Assembly: GCA_001695595.3 (NCBI GenBank)
Contig: MBPM02000019.1
Location: 186,001-250,000, forward strand
DNA: 64,000 nucleotides
Source of the DNA: Plasmopara viticola
Taxonomy: Eukaryota > Oomycota > Peronosporomycetes > Peronosporales > Peronosporaceae
Direction of reading: 5' to 3'
In this document: one piece after another, positions 50,401-62,343 of the stretch
Position numbering within the stretch: the first letter of the stretch is position 1
How the letters are laid out: the number at the start of each line of letters is the position of its first letter
The notes under the pieces: generated by a model
Told to the model about the DNA's origin: nothing
Seen by the model: the letters and a program-made list of their open reading frames with translations, nothing else
Database searches by the model: none
Program-made: the position numbers and the translations under genes

Positions 50401-51222
50401 AGTGCAGAAGACCTGTACAGAGAAGTGCTAGAAAGATATTTGTGTTGCCATTTTGGACTTTTTAAACGTGGCAGACTGCGAAGATTGACATAAGTCGCTT
50501 AGTTGGCGTCAAGAACAATAGTATGTAATAACAAAGCCACGCGGGCAAACACACATATAAAACGTATTAAATATCAGTTTAAATCTCACGATTAGCCGAA
50601 GTGCCGAGAATATTGGAGAGTCACTATATTCTGCTTCCAACACTACCAGGTGTAAATTTGTGTCAAATGAATCACGAAGCGTAATTGCTCCTTTTGTATG
50701 GTGAAATGTGGAGATGACGTCTATCTAACGAACAACGCTGATTTACTAGACGTTTAAAACCCGCGCTGTTTCAGACATCGCGTACGTTGACGTGCGCTGA
50801 AATGTTTGATGCATTTTTGCGACCAAAGTCTGATCCTATCATTTAATGTGTCCGCTGGAATTAATTTTTAAGTAAAAACAGAAAACGGCATGTATAACTC
50901 CGCAAGAATAAAGCGCTCTTTATGAGCGTCTTGCTTGCATGCACCCCTGCTCGCAACTGCACAATATTCAAGTTAAAACTGATCAGGCTATTGCTGTATA
51001 AAGTGACTTTTACGAACTTGTCAACCAATATGTTCTGTCGATGTGTCTTATTCACGCATCTAAAGTCCTAAAATTCCGTCTAATCGTTTTCCTTATGGGA
51101 AAAGCGGGCAGCTGCCATGTCCCCTCATTCTAAAACATGCCCTTTTATCCCACTGCATCCATTTCCACGCTGCCCATTTCCGGCATAAACGCAAAAGTTC
51201 AGTTTTACGCACTTCAGCTCCG
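47400..51222. other. Gene-poor stretch, no gene recognised
   Basis: Short unsupported frames. The last few hundred bases should hold the promoter of the repeat-module gene; GTTCAGTTTTACGCACTTCAG directly precedes its start and may be a transcription start region. Confidence 0.45.
49598..49677. repeat. 40 bp tandem repeat, two copies
   Basis: The unit CACCTTACGAATATGCATAA plus a following AGTGTCTATAACATT block is repeated once with few differences. Confidence 0.85.
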
Positions 51223-53185
51223 ATGGTCGCGACTAGCAAAGAAGAGAGTGGTGCTGTGAAGGCGAAACGTGCGGGCTTTGGACTGGGTGGTTTTCTGCCC
51301 AGAGTGCCCATCTATCGCAAAGAAAAAGGTCCTCACGACGGGCAGGAAGCCGAGGAAGAACCTGTGCAGGACGACCACTCGAACGAGCTGCCCGACTTCT
51401 CTGGCGAGCGTCGTTCGCTCGAGGGCTCGATCCCAGCCCCTTCCGCTGCCGCAGTGGCCACTTCTGCTTTTCGCCGCCGCGGCATGTCCATCGAGCAGAC
51501 CGCCACGTCCATTTACCGTCGTATGAGCTTGCGCCCCTCGATGCCCGAGACGGCAGAGACGGCGAAAACGTCCCCTACCATTAGTCTCGGTACCGCAAAC
51601 TCCCCGCAATCGGACACGGAATTTACGATACGACGTGGAATGTGTGTGGCGACAAAGTATGGCACGGGGACGGTCTTGGACATGCGTGTTGATGACGGCT
51701 TTGTTGTGGTACAATTGGGACCCAAGAGCATTGCGTACGTGCGCGAGAACATTATCATTCGGGAGATTAAGAGTGTAGTGGGGGAACGCGTTAAAACTCG
51801 CTGGGGTATGGCGACAGTCGAGCAGTATTACGTCGAAGAGGACATGTATAGCATTGCGTTGGACTGGCGCTGGGACGACGAACATGTGTGGCGTATGAAG
51901 GCGACGACTAAAAAGTTTGAAAAGGTGAACCCACGTGGCACTCTCATCCAGAATACAAAGAACCGGTTGTTCGAAGGGTACAGTTCCCTTCGCGAAAGTG
52001 TCGGCAAGCTCAATACCACAACAAAGAGGTAAAGATGTGTGGCTAATTTTTATCAATTGCTGAAGGCCCTTTGTGCTAAACATCTTTTTACGGTCTCGTC
52101 GGCTGTCTGTGAAATAATTTTTTAGTGTTGTAGTTCCTACCAAGCAAGACGCAGTGGAGCAGCCATCCCTAGGCTCAGCCCAGACGCCATTTGGTATTTG
52201 CACGGTGCTGGAAGTACGCAAAGATGAGTTTTTTGTGGTCAAGACGGCAGCTGGTGCTGTTGCATACTTGAATCCCGACTCGGTGCGGATGTTGGGACGG
52301 CGAACGCACTTTGCGAAAGGAGATCGGGTCACGACCCCGTTTGGACCTGGACTCATTGTCTACTATCGTGAAGACGATGAAACGTACGCGGTGGAGCTTG
52401 AGACACCATCCCTTGCTGGTCAAATGCCACTGCTGTTTATCAGCGACGCGACGGCCGAGACTGATCTAGCGCACGCACCAGCGGCTGCGAATACGCGCTT
52501 GTCTTCGATTTTGAACATCACGCGCACGTCCATGATCAATGCTGGGGAGAGGATGCGCAGTGCCTCGATTGCAGCTGGCGGTCTCCCGACACTACAGGCG
52601 AACTTGCCTACACTACCAGGTGGCTTACCTACGCTGTCTAGCGTCAAAGCTCGAGTGTCCACCATGGCAACCATTACGATGACCCCGTACGTGGGATCAG
52701 AAGGCTCCTTTTAGAGTACCTGTAATCATGTATGTTGTGTTTGTAATGATTTCTACAGGAAGACTAGATTTCACAAGGATGAGCGTGTGTTGACAACATT
52801 TGGATCTGGATTTGTCGCGGAAGTTCGCCCGCTTGACAAGATTTACCGCGTCTACCTGCGTCGGCTCAAATGTTCGGGCTACTTTTACGAGACGAGCCTT
52901 GCCCCGTTTCCATATGATCGCGTCACGCACTTTGTCGTGGACGGCCGCACGATTCCAGCGCCGCCCATTCCCAAGAATGCGAGCGACTACAAGCGTCGTG
53001 CTGTGATCACAAAGGCGATCAAGTCGGCCCGGGCGGGCAATTACTTGAACCCGATGAATGGTGCCCAACCGAAGGAGTCGAAACAGGAAAATCCAGAGGC
53101 ACCGATTCATGCCATGGGCGCAGCTGATGCGGCTGTCACCGTGGACGTCGCGTCTGTTCCTGCACCTGTATCAGTAGCGGAATAA
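51223..53185 (+). CDS. Five-module SH3-like repeat protein, function unknown
   Basis: Three exons (51223-52028, 52126-52686, 52759-53185) close in phase to 597 residues. The first 130 residues are basic and low-complexity. A module of about 35 residues recurs five times: near 136 (CVATKYGTGTVLDMRVDD), 187 (RVKTRWGMATVEQYYVEE), 287 (AQTPFGICTVLEVRKDE), 334 (RVTTPFGPGLIVYYREDD) and 463 (RVLTTFGSGFVAEVRPLD). The pattern is a hydrophobic-T-x-(F/W/Y)-G-x-(G/A) turn followed by a beta strand and an acidic turn, so a small beta barrel of the SH3/Tudor/KOW type is likely. A spacer carries LPTL three times (about 420-436). No signal peptide or membrane segment. I know such repeats from oomycete hypothetical proteins but no function. 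Confidence 0.8.
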
Positions 53186-56100
53186 TGATCGCGCGTCAAA
53201 GAATTAATTCTGTATATAAAAATGTAGCTCAAAGATTGTAAGTGTCTTTACTGACGTAAGTGGGGCTTTAGAACAACGTTGAATGGAAGATAAAGAACTG
53301 AGCTGAAACGTTGAAACCACAGCCTCAACGCTTCTTAAAGTTCCCCGCGACTTTTGTTTACAGAAAATCTTAGGAAAAAGGTCCTATCGTACATTTCATT
53401 TAGAGAAACTACTCTTGTTTAGATCCGAAAAGTCGTGAGTAATTGGAACAAAGAATACCTTTGCAAACAATGACTACTTTGACCTTGCCTTTGCTTTAAG
53501 AAACTTTATATTTGGAAACCCTTTCTCGGAATAGAAGACGACGAAGATTGAGCACGACCATGAAGCAGCAACCATTCTTACACAATGGGGCACCTGTCAA
53601 ACTTATGTGTTTGTTGATAGGGTCATCTGGCTCCAGTCCAGGCTGCTTAAGGCTGCCGAGCAATAACACCCCGTTGATGATAAGGAGTCAATTGCAAGTG
53701 CATCCAAAATCCAAATTTGAGACTTGTCACTCTTCTTCGGGCTTTGCATTCTTCAATGTTAATTGGCTTCGGCACCATACATTACTGCGAGCTCTTAGAA
53801 GCTTGAAGGTCTCTAGGAATAGTGATAGGGAGGCTCAAAAACCTAATTCTTTTAAGTCTCTATTGTAATGCTAGTTTTCTATCTGACTTCGCAAAACGTC
53901 GGCTAAATGAAATTAGCAAGACGAGAAATAAAAAATGAATTCAAATGATAGAGGCACGATAGACGTTTGATTTAAGATGATTAAACTATGCTACATACGA
54001 GCGACCTACCGCTATAGAGGTCAAGCTTTGTACTGCCAAACAAACTGAAACATCGTGTCATCGGGTAAGCTCCACTTTAATGTAGAAGGCGTTATGAGGT
54101 AGCGACGTTTTCGTAAGAACCGGAAGCTATTTGTGAAGTGGCGTTTTCATCTCGCTTCGTAAGTCTCATGAAAACTGTTCCACGCGTCCGACTCAACTGC
54201 TTCAATACATTTTTGATAGTATTCGGTGCTTCGTACGTTATATGTGGCCTTTATGCCGCACGGTGATGTATGTCAGGAGTGAATTCACATTGCACGCTCG
54301 AAACTTTCTCTTCCAGTGCCTGGCTTGGCATTATGTCGAAGTCAAGACATCTGAGAGGTTAATTATCTTCGAGCCATCAAGTAAGCAGCTCAGACCATAA
54401 ACGTATAGTATTATTGTCCAAGGTGGTTTAGTCATTAGTTGTGGTACCCTAAAAATTTAACCAATTCGAGGATAGATTCTCCGGTTGAACCGTTGCGGTG
54501 ACAGTGGTCGGGGGTACCCCGAACTGAGAGCAAGTCAATCTGGTCTCCAGACTATTTATGACGCCAAGTGAGAACCATCAGCGGGAATGGTGAGGCGGTA
54601 AAAGTACGCGCAGAGTCAACACTGGAAGAATGGTTTCTTTTGGGCCAAGTACTGTAAATGCCGAGCGTCCAGAGAGGTGCAGGTAAACTGGTTGACTAAT
54701 CCTTTCAACCTGATCAAATCTAACCTTAAGCTTTGTCGCAATTTGAATTTTAGTCAAATGCACACCAGCCTAAAAAAGTCCGAGGAATCTCGCCTCGAGT
54801 TGTTCTTAGCGTCATATAAAAGGTCAAATTTCTAGCAGCATTTACTGAATCGTTTTGGACACCTACGTACGACCAGAAATATAGGTGTTTTAATCTAATG
54901 TCACGAAAAAATATATTTGTGACGATTAACACATCATCTTGCTTAAAGGGGGCGTCAGGGAGGCTTAGGATTTTTCGGTATACGATTCACTACCCTCGGT
55001 ATTTAGAGGATCGACGTGTGCAATAGATTGCAATCTAAACATTGATTACAAAAATACTCTCTTTTCGTCCAACCTATATCAGAGTATATTCTCTTGTATG
55101 TAGGCAGAGATAAATTTCATCTTGTTGTTCGAAACACAAACCAGTTTGTACACTAGGGTGCCTAGGAGCTACAATTTTTGAAACGGGAACTCAGCCGTCA
55201 TTCTTAAGCTCAGCTTCACAAAGATATCACCCGTTGCATCCTCCACTAATCTTCGAATTATATTCTATAGAATGAATTTTGACTTTTATACACAATTTTG
55301 GAGCAAAGAGGGCTGGGTAAGCAAGACCACGTCGCAAGAATTTGCTTTGGCTTCTGCAGGTGCCACTGCACCAGACTTTATTTCTGCGTCTTAGGCCGGG
55401 TCTATAGCTAAGCCTGCACCTGAAGCTAAAGCTTGCCTGAGCCCTAAGCGATGAGCCTGCAAACGCTTGATCACCAGAGAGCCGCTTAGAAAAAAGGCTT
55501 TAGAAGATCCTTCACTTCGAAGCAGCAAAGGGCACATACCTACAGTTGTACCGCGACAAGCACTTCACTCTCTGCACGTTAATTATGGCAAAACACTCGT
55601 ATGGGTCTTTGTCCGCTGAGTCTGCGAAAAAACCTCAGCATTGTGACAACGTCACCATTTCAACGTCAGACTCACCACCAATGCGAAAAGCCCCACCAAT
55701 ATAGACTGAAAAGTCCAAGGGAAAAGACTTGATTCGAGACGCTTGATATAGGGCAAAGGCAAAGATGACAACCCTTGGTACATTTTTAACATATACATAG
55801 TAGCCATCATAATTTATGTAGTATGTGATTGCCACCAACGCAAGTCGACATTCTGTGAGAAGTCTATTCACTTTCTGGATAACAGGTTTGGATAGGAGGA
55901 GGATACCTTGAATAGTTGCATTCCAGACGAACGTTTATGAAATCCAGCCGCATGCTCACATACTTTGTACATCTCGAATTTGCAACACTAATCATAATCT
56001 ACTGTAGGAGGAGGATTCAGCAATTTCAACAAAATCACAGCAGCATGAGGAAGACCACGAAGCAAGTCTTAGCGCTCGTGCGATAATGCAAACGATTGAG

Positions 56101-57866
56101 CGGTTTCTATTCGGCATAAGTTACGCCCTCCAAGCACCAGCAGCTACACTCACGAGAGCGAGGCACTCGGCTAGCTATCCAAGACTGAAAAATGTAAACT
56201 CGTATCCGAGTGAACAGCTACTTGTGACTAAACTTGTGCGATGGCACGATCTAAAAGCTTCTATCGCATGTTGACTACTTACTTCATTCTTAAGCTGATC
56301 GAGTGCTACTGCTATTGAGGGAGCAAAAGGAATTGCCGTTTGATTTTATCAAAAGGTTATCGACAAAGAGGTGACGTGACTTATGATCATCGTTTCAGAT
56401 ACAGACGAGGTGGGATATAGATCTCCTTGCGGAGCCCGAAATGCCCTTTCCATCGCTACGATGTTCAATAGTTGGGAGAGAATTACCTATGGTCTGGGGA
56501 GCGTTCGGAGTCAAAAGCAAGTCAAAGTCAGTAATTTTGAATAGATACCTTAACATCTACATAGTGTCGGAGCATGTGTCTCCTTTTGCTTACTCGTATA
56601 TTTTACAAGACAATACCTTCGTCCAAGCTTGGTACACTTAAAGAGAGGGGCAACTCTTTGACTGGCCAGCTCGCTTCCCAACATACGCGCGTAGCCGAAA
56701 GGTATACGGAAAGGAGTATAACTTCGTAGCTGGGCTTACTTCGTGGGACAACGGAAGAATGAAAGAGCCTGTGAACCTTATGATCTTAATGTGTTCCCAT
56801 TGCTTCAGGGTAGCGCGCAAGACTGGCAACCTAACGCAGCACGACTACACAATTTCAGTCTAAGCATTTTTGTCCCAAAAATTTGCCGTGGTGCACTATT
56901 TGACCAGATCAATAAAATTTAGACTCTCTAAAACAGATCGAACACGCTAAGCGACGAAGGTGAATAAAAGTTTTCAAAGCCATCACTTCAATGCACAGAA
57001 ACGCCCGTTTGAAATCAAAGCATGTAAAATGTGCATTTGTTTACAGTCCTTACCTTAAGACGTGCTTTATGATAAACGTGTCACTTGGCGTGAGGATCGT
57101 CATTTATACACTAATTCGAAGGACTACTGGCCCTATACTTTTGCATCTCTTGCAATTAACGTGATAATTTTCAATAAAGATTTATACCTTGTATAATTGA
57201 CCCTTTGCCTTGTAGTCATTCGAATCATTTCTGTAACTTGCATTTGTTGGCGCGGTGCATTTTTGCGGATGTGGTTCGATGCCGCGCTTGGTCCTCACAA
57301 AATTGACTGAAGCAGGGGGCGTGTTAGTCGGCTTGGAGGACGATTTCGTAGCTCTGCGTTCTACGAAGCAAGATTGCAAAGTATAGTAAGGCGGAATGGT
57401 TGACCTCTTTCCTGTATATAGTGGTAGGCCTCGTGACCTTTTCTTGTTGAACACGTCTGAATGTACTGAATATTTTTTATTGAATGCCCATGTCTGGACA
57501 AGTGCTTGCGGCTAAAGTCACAAGCCATAAAGTAATGTATGATACTTCTACTGACCTTCGCGTCCTGCACCATCGGGCTTCATATCCATGAGGACGAAAA
57601 TATTGCGTCGGCTCCACAATTTGTGTGAGGAAGTGTATGAAAATGTTAACGCGAGGCACTAAATATTTGTACGCATCACTTTCGAATCGTAGTATATGAA
57701 GTGATAGTATTTTCCGGTATGCCAATCAATAAACTGAATCTCTGTGTGTATCCCACCACCCAAAATATGAATCAATGTTTTCGAAGCCTGCGTCGTAAGA
57801 GGCATTAATTTGTAAGCTTTATTAAAAAAACATAAGCCTTAGTATTCTGCTCGAGGCTACTCTGTC
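53186..57866. other. Gene-poor stretch, no gene recognised
   Basis: Short frames on both strands. A minus-strand frame at 54578-54763 has a faint gypsy integrase-tail look (KLKVRFDQVERISQPVYLHL), too weak to annotate. The last part should hold the promoter of the GILT gene. Confidence 0.45.
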
Positions 57867-60368
57867 ATGGGTCTTCTACGCTCTTTTGCAAAAGTAGCGT
57901 TGTCTGTCCTTCTCCTTGTCCGTCTCACTTCTCCATCCGAAGCGGCCGAGTCTGGTGGTGCTGCCAAACAGCATCGCGTCAACTTGCGTGTCTTTTTTCG
58001 TGCCTTTTGGTTGGTGCACGCTTTCCTCCTTCATTATCTAGCGTTGTCGAACTGATTAGTTTTATACAGCCCTGCTTGTCAATGGTTCGTAGGTGACCCG
58101 CTCCTAGAGCTCGTGCGCACCGAGGAATACCGCAACATCATCGAACTAACGTACGGTTGCAAGGCATTTTTGATGGCTTCATTGTTCATAATTTGGCTTG
58201 CTCGTGTTGGTGTAGACTGATTCCTGCTGCAGGGATGCACGAGGATGAGCAAGGGGAATTGGCTTGTGAGGCCGGTCCATTGGAGTGCACAGGCCACCGT
58301 TGGCAAGTATGCGTGCTGGCCAAGGATCGTCTTGATGTGGTCAAGTATCTCGGCACAATAGCGGTGGACAATCTACTTTAATGAGCGTTGTGCTTGGGTT
58401 TTTGGTGACTAAAGCGATCGTGTTTTTTTCTTCTTCAGTGCATCGAAGGAGACGAGTCTGGACAGTTAGGCGACTGGGCGACCAAGTCTCAAAATTGTCT
58501 GACGGACGAGGAGCGTAATGTAGTTAAGGAATGTGTGGACAGTCGTTCCAAAGACATTTTGCTTAAGGTATTGATCGAATCACGAAGGAAATCTTTTGCT
58601 GCCGCAGAGAACTGAAAGTATTTGCTGCGCTGTACTAGATGATTCGAGAGGAGCAATCTGGGACTGTTCCTTGGATGCCATATGTAGGCATTTTTTGCTT
58701 GTATTTGGTGTAGCTGCGTATGTGTTAATGTTACTAGTTTGGTGGTAAAGGTCACTGCAAACCAAAATGTGCTTGGATCGGCGACGGACGGTGTTCCGCT
58801 GAATATGCTGAAGCGGGGTATCTGCTCAGCGTATGCAGGACCCAAGAGCTTTTACCCTCCAGAATGTGTTAAGCTCGTTGGTGAGCAAAAGGTGTTTCCT
58901 CCTGAGGAAAGTGTAGCAAGTAAGGGTGACCATCCGTTAGGAGCCACTGGCGAAGCATTGTTAGCGGCTGATGCTTCTTTGAACGAAGCGGTTAGCACTG
59001 AAGCTCAGGCTCCCACCATGGTCAATGCTTATAAAGGTGGAGATGGCGATGTTGTCGTGGAGATGATAAATTCATTGGCACCTGCTACTGCTGCAACCAT
59101 GGTCACGGCAGCTGACAAGGTGCAACTCGAAATGTACTGGCGAGCTTTCTGGTACGTCGCTCTATCATGCGTAAAATGATTTTACTGAAGCACTGATATT
59201 CTGATTGTTTTCCAAGTCCCGGTTGCATGGCATTTATATCAAGACCTCTGCTTACCCTCATCAGAGACAAAGAGTACGTAACTTTTGCTTTGACACTACA
59301 CCAAACATATCACTGAAATGATGCTGATGAATAGATTCCAGGAAATAATAGATTTTCATCCTGTGCCCGCGGCTGGCACGTCATTCGATGGAAAGGGCAA
59401 ATTTGTTTGTACTTCAGGCAGAATTGAATGCTTGGGACACAAGTGGCTCAGCTGCGCTGTAAATGAATTTGATAAAGTCGAAAAGCTCGTGGAGCACATT
59501 GCTGTGAGTACAAGTTTTCACATAAACGTTCAATAATTGAGATATTAAGCTGTCATTGTAGTGCATGGAAAGTAGAGACAACAAGGGCACGACGTGGAGT
59601 TCCATTATTAAACGCTGCTTCGAAGGCGACGCATATACAAAGATGAAAACATGTTTCGACACGAAAAGTGACGATCTTCTGAAAAAAGTAGTCGATTTGA
59701 TTGTTGCCGTTAATCTTACTAGCTAATGACATGTTTTTTCTGTGATGAAGAATGTGGCAAAGAGACAAGCCGTGCGTTTGCCTTGGGTACCATATGTACG
59801 TTGCATTAAAAATGCGGAGAATTTTTTTTTTTACGCCTTCCACTAATACATGACATTTGCACAGGTTATTATTAACGGTAAGCCGCTAGGCGAATCGACC
59901 CACGGTATTGTTCTGCAGCAGCTTCTGGATGCTGTGTGCAAAGCCTATTCGGGACCGAAGGATGTACGTTATGCGCGCGCTAATCAACCTATCTTCACTT
60001 TAGTTTAAAGGCTGTATGATGAACAGTTTTTGCCTGCGGCATGTCAACAAAAACACCTTCGCGACGAAGCGGAAGTGAAGGCTTTTATTGATGAGGAGGT
60101 GGTCAAGCCGTGTGCTCCTGCGGCAAAAAGTACTGGTTACATAGACTTTGAGTATGATGACCCTCCAGGCATTGGTAAGCCACTGCCGATTGCACCAGAG
60201 GCCAAAACAGTGACGGAATTCAAAGCCAAAGTTATTGGTGGCAAGCAGGCAAATGACTTGGACACGACGAATGCTACTTTGATGGCAGTTGTTCTGCCCG
60301 GTGTTGTTGTAGTAACACTTGTTGTTCTTGCCCTGCGATTGACACGCGATCACAAAAAAGACGCGTGA
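57867..60368 (+). CDS. Membrane-anchored protein with two tandem GILT domains
   Basis: GILT enzymes reduce disulfides in lysosomes and phagosomes. Twelve exons (57867-58009, 58070-58150, 58216-58363, 58439-58567, 58639-58683, 58751-59151, 59217-59273, 59335-59503, 59562-59687, 59751-59795, 59865-59963, 60027-60368) close in phase to 594 residues. A signal peptide (MGLLRSFAKVALSVLLLVRL) is followed by domain 1 with active site FCPACQ (C48, C51) and signature CEAGPLECTGHRWQVC (92-107). A linker leads to domain 2 with FCPGCM (C316, C319) and CTSGRIECLGHKWLSC (360-375). Each domain closes with a PW(M/V)PY then NVLGS or NGKPLGES block. Both CxxC motifs and the CCPY-like joins appear only after splicing. 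A membrane helix at about 565-584 and a short basic tail (TRDHKKDA) end the protein. Intron positions match between the domains, so an internal duplication made it. Confidence 0.9.
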
Positions 60369-60523
60369 ACAAACCGAAGCCCATCTAAATACCGTCTACC
60401 TATAATGCTTAGAACCAAATTTGCTTTGCGTCGAACAGAAGTGGTCATTCCTTATTTTTCTGTCTTAATTTGCGTAGTCTGCGTCACACAAAAACGAGTA
60501 ACTCACTAACGATGTACATTCAG

Positions 60524-62204
60524 CTAGACTCCTTCCATATCGTCACAATCGTTGCTGTGAGTCTTGTGCTTTACACTTGAGAGAGTATTCTCTTCATCTG
60601 AGTCCGACTCCATCTCAGGATTGATGTCGTCTTCGGACGACGAGCCACGCGTTTTACGAGTCATTTCAATCCCTGGAGTTTCGGTCATAGGTAGCTGTGC
60701 ACAGCAATATTATAATCAAATTTCAAGTTGCAAAAGAGCAATTAAAACTCGGGACATACCTGCATAGAGTAAGCAAATTGTGAGCTATTCTGAGTTGGTC
60801 GCCAAATGAAGGACATGGCAGCCGATACGGTAAAATTCAACACAGGCCATGCCACAAGCTGCGTCCACTCCCATTCAACATCCCACTCGAAGACGCCAAA
60901 ACGACTACAAACGGCAACAATTGTGAAGATAGTGAAAAACACGATGAAGGCGGCGAGTGACCAGGCCAACCAGCGATACATGCTGAGCTTCGCAAATTGT
61001 TTTTGATCTTTTAGATCACGAAGAATGCGCTCCATAGAGAACTGAATCCACATGATGAACGCGAGGTTGCACAACAACTGAATAATTGACCAGGAGGTCG
61101 GCTTTTCACGAAAGTCAGCGCCACTTGACGTGCCGCGCGTGACTTCATCAGCGACTCCTGAGACAAAGTACGCCAGCGACAGGCAAGAAATGACGCCAAC
61201 TTCAGCGCGGCTCAGGTGGCTCCGGACGATACCGTATCCCAGGCACACAATAAGTAAAATAACACGCGCTAACGTGCGCACGAATGTCTATCATTCCATA
61301 CAACATTCAAAGATTAGTTTGTCAGACAGTCATTAGGAGCACAAGATTAACTTTACATCGAGAATTGTAGCAATAAGAAACGTTGTCGGGTAAGGGCAGC
61401 ACACAGGTTCCCCTGTCTTATTCATTCTGTAAAAGGCGTACAGCGAGACAGCTGCTGCCGTAGTTCCCATCACTAAGATCAGTAGGATGCCCCAATGCAA
61501 TGAAAGCAACTGACGACGGTGGTGAATAAGCAGAAATACGAAAAACACGTCCAGCACCAAGTACCCGACAGTCAAGAAGCCGCTGAACGGCAACATACCA
61601 TACAACACCGCAGGAAGCAATCCATATGGATTGCGTACCTCCATGGTTCCTGAAAATGTCAGCATCTCTGTTGGAGCATTCTCCTCGTCAGAACAAATGA
61701 AGATTTGGGTGTCGGTCCATCCGCTCGAGTTTACAAAGTGCGACACATTGGCACTAAATATTGGCATGGACTCGTTGGTCACAGTATAAACAAAGCGCTG
61801 AACATCCGACATGCCATCAAACTTCATGTCGCTTGTGCTGGAGCAGGCTAGCAGCTCAATGTTGCCAGTTATGGTCCCAAAAGTCTCGTAGCTGTCCACG
61901 TGATAAAAGAAGACCACAAGCCTCAATCCTAACAACTCTTGTGTCACGTTTACGCTGCTGATATCAAGCTTCATCAATGGCACCATTAGTTAAAATTACA
62001 CTTCAAAAGGTAGAATTGCAGACGCACAGTGACTGACGAGTTGCCCGCGCGCGCAAGGATTGGACCTTGATCTGTGGCAAAAAGCTTTTCAGCGCGTTGA
62101 AACGAAGGTATCCAAGCGTTGCTTTGTATGGGGTATATGGAAGCAGCGACAGCATGCAACCAAATTTGCCAGAGCAGCATCCACGGTACGAGCGACGGCA
62201 TCAT
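60524..62204 (-). CDS. GOST-type seven-pass protein (TMEM87/GPR107-like), copy A
   Basis: GOST proteins have a luminal beta domain and seven membrane helices and act in Golgi/endosome traffic. Four exons (62204-62002, 61957-61357, 61287-60760, 60694-60524) give 500 residues. The signal peptide is MMPSLVPWMLLWQIWLHAVA. The luminal part contains several N-glycosylation sites (NVT, NES, NVS, NSS). The family entry VRNPYGLLPAVLYGMLPFSG precedes seven hydrophobic segments, with GEPVCCPYPTTF between helices and VCLGYGIVRSHLS after them. The tail is acidic and serine-rich, ending before TAG at 60524. The first intron (62001-61958) is only 44 bp and the least certain. Copy B lies head to head 139 bp away. 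Confidence 0.85.
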
Positions 62205-62343
62205 GTACTCTTCTAAGTTCTGGAAATTTAACAACACCCCCTGTTGACACTTGCGCTGATTGGTAAATAAATTTTGTTTGAAGACAATGTGCCAGTTAGT
62301 AAATGACAATCACTCCAAGTCCGCACCCGCGAAACCTTGTATA
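62205..62343. promoter_or_regulatory. Shared promoter region of divergent GOST pair
   Basis: Only 139 bp separate the two start codons, so both transcription starts and any shared control sites must lie here or within the coding starts. No clear TATA box is seen. Confidence 0.55.

Noticed and set aside
51214..52356. A 380-codon minus-strand open frame
   Set aside because: It is the reverse-strand shadow of the repeat-module gene, whose exons, splice phases and repeated motifs are clear on the plus strand.
54578..54932. Gypsy integrase tail on the minus strand
   Set aside because: The resemblance is a few residues in two different frames, not enough to annotate.
58731..58750. A frameshift that would make the GILT gene a pseudogene
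   Set aside because: The shift appears only if the CTAG acceptor is used. The AAAG acceptor 13 bases later restores frame and the conserved block.
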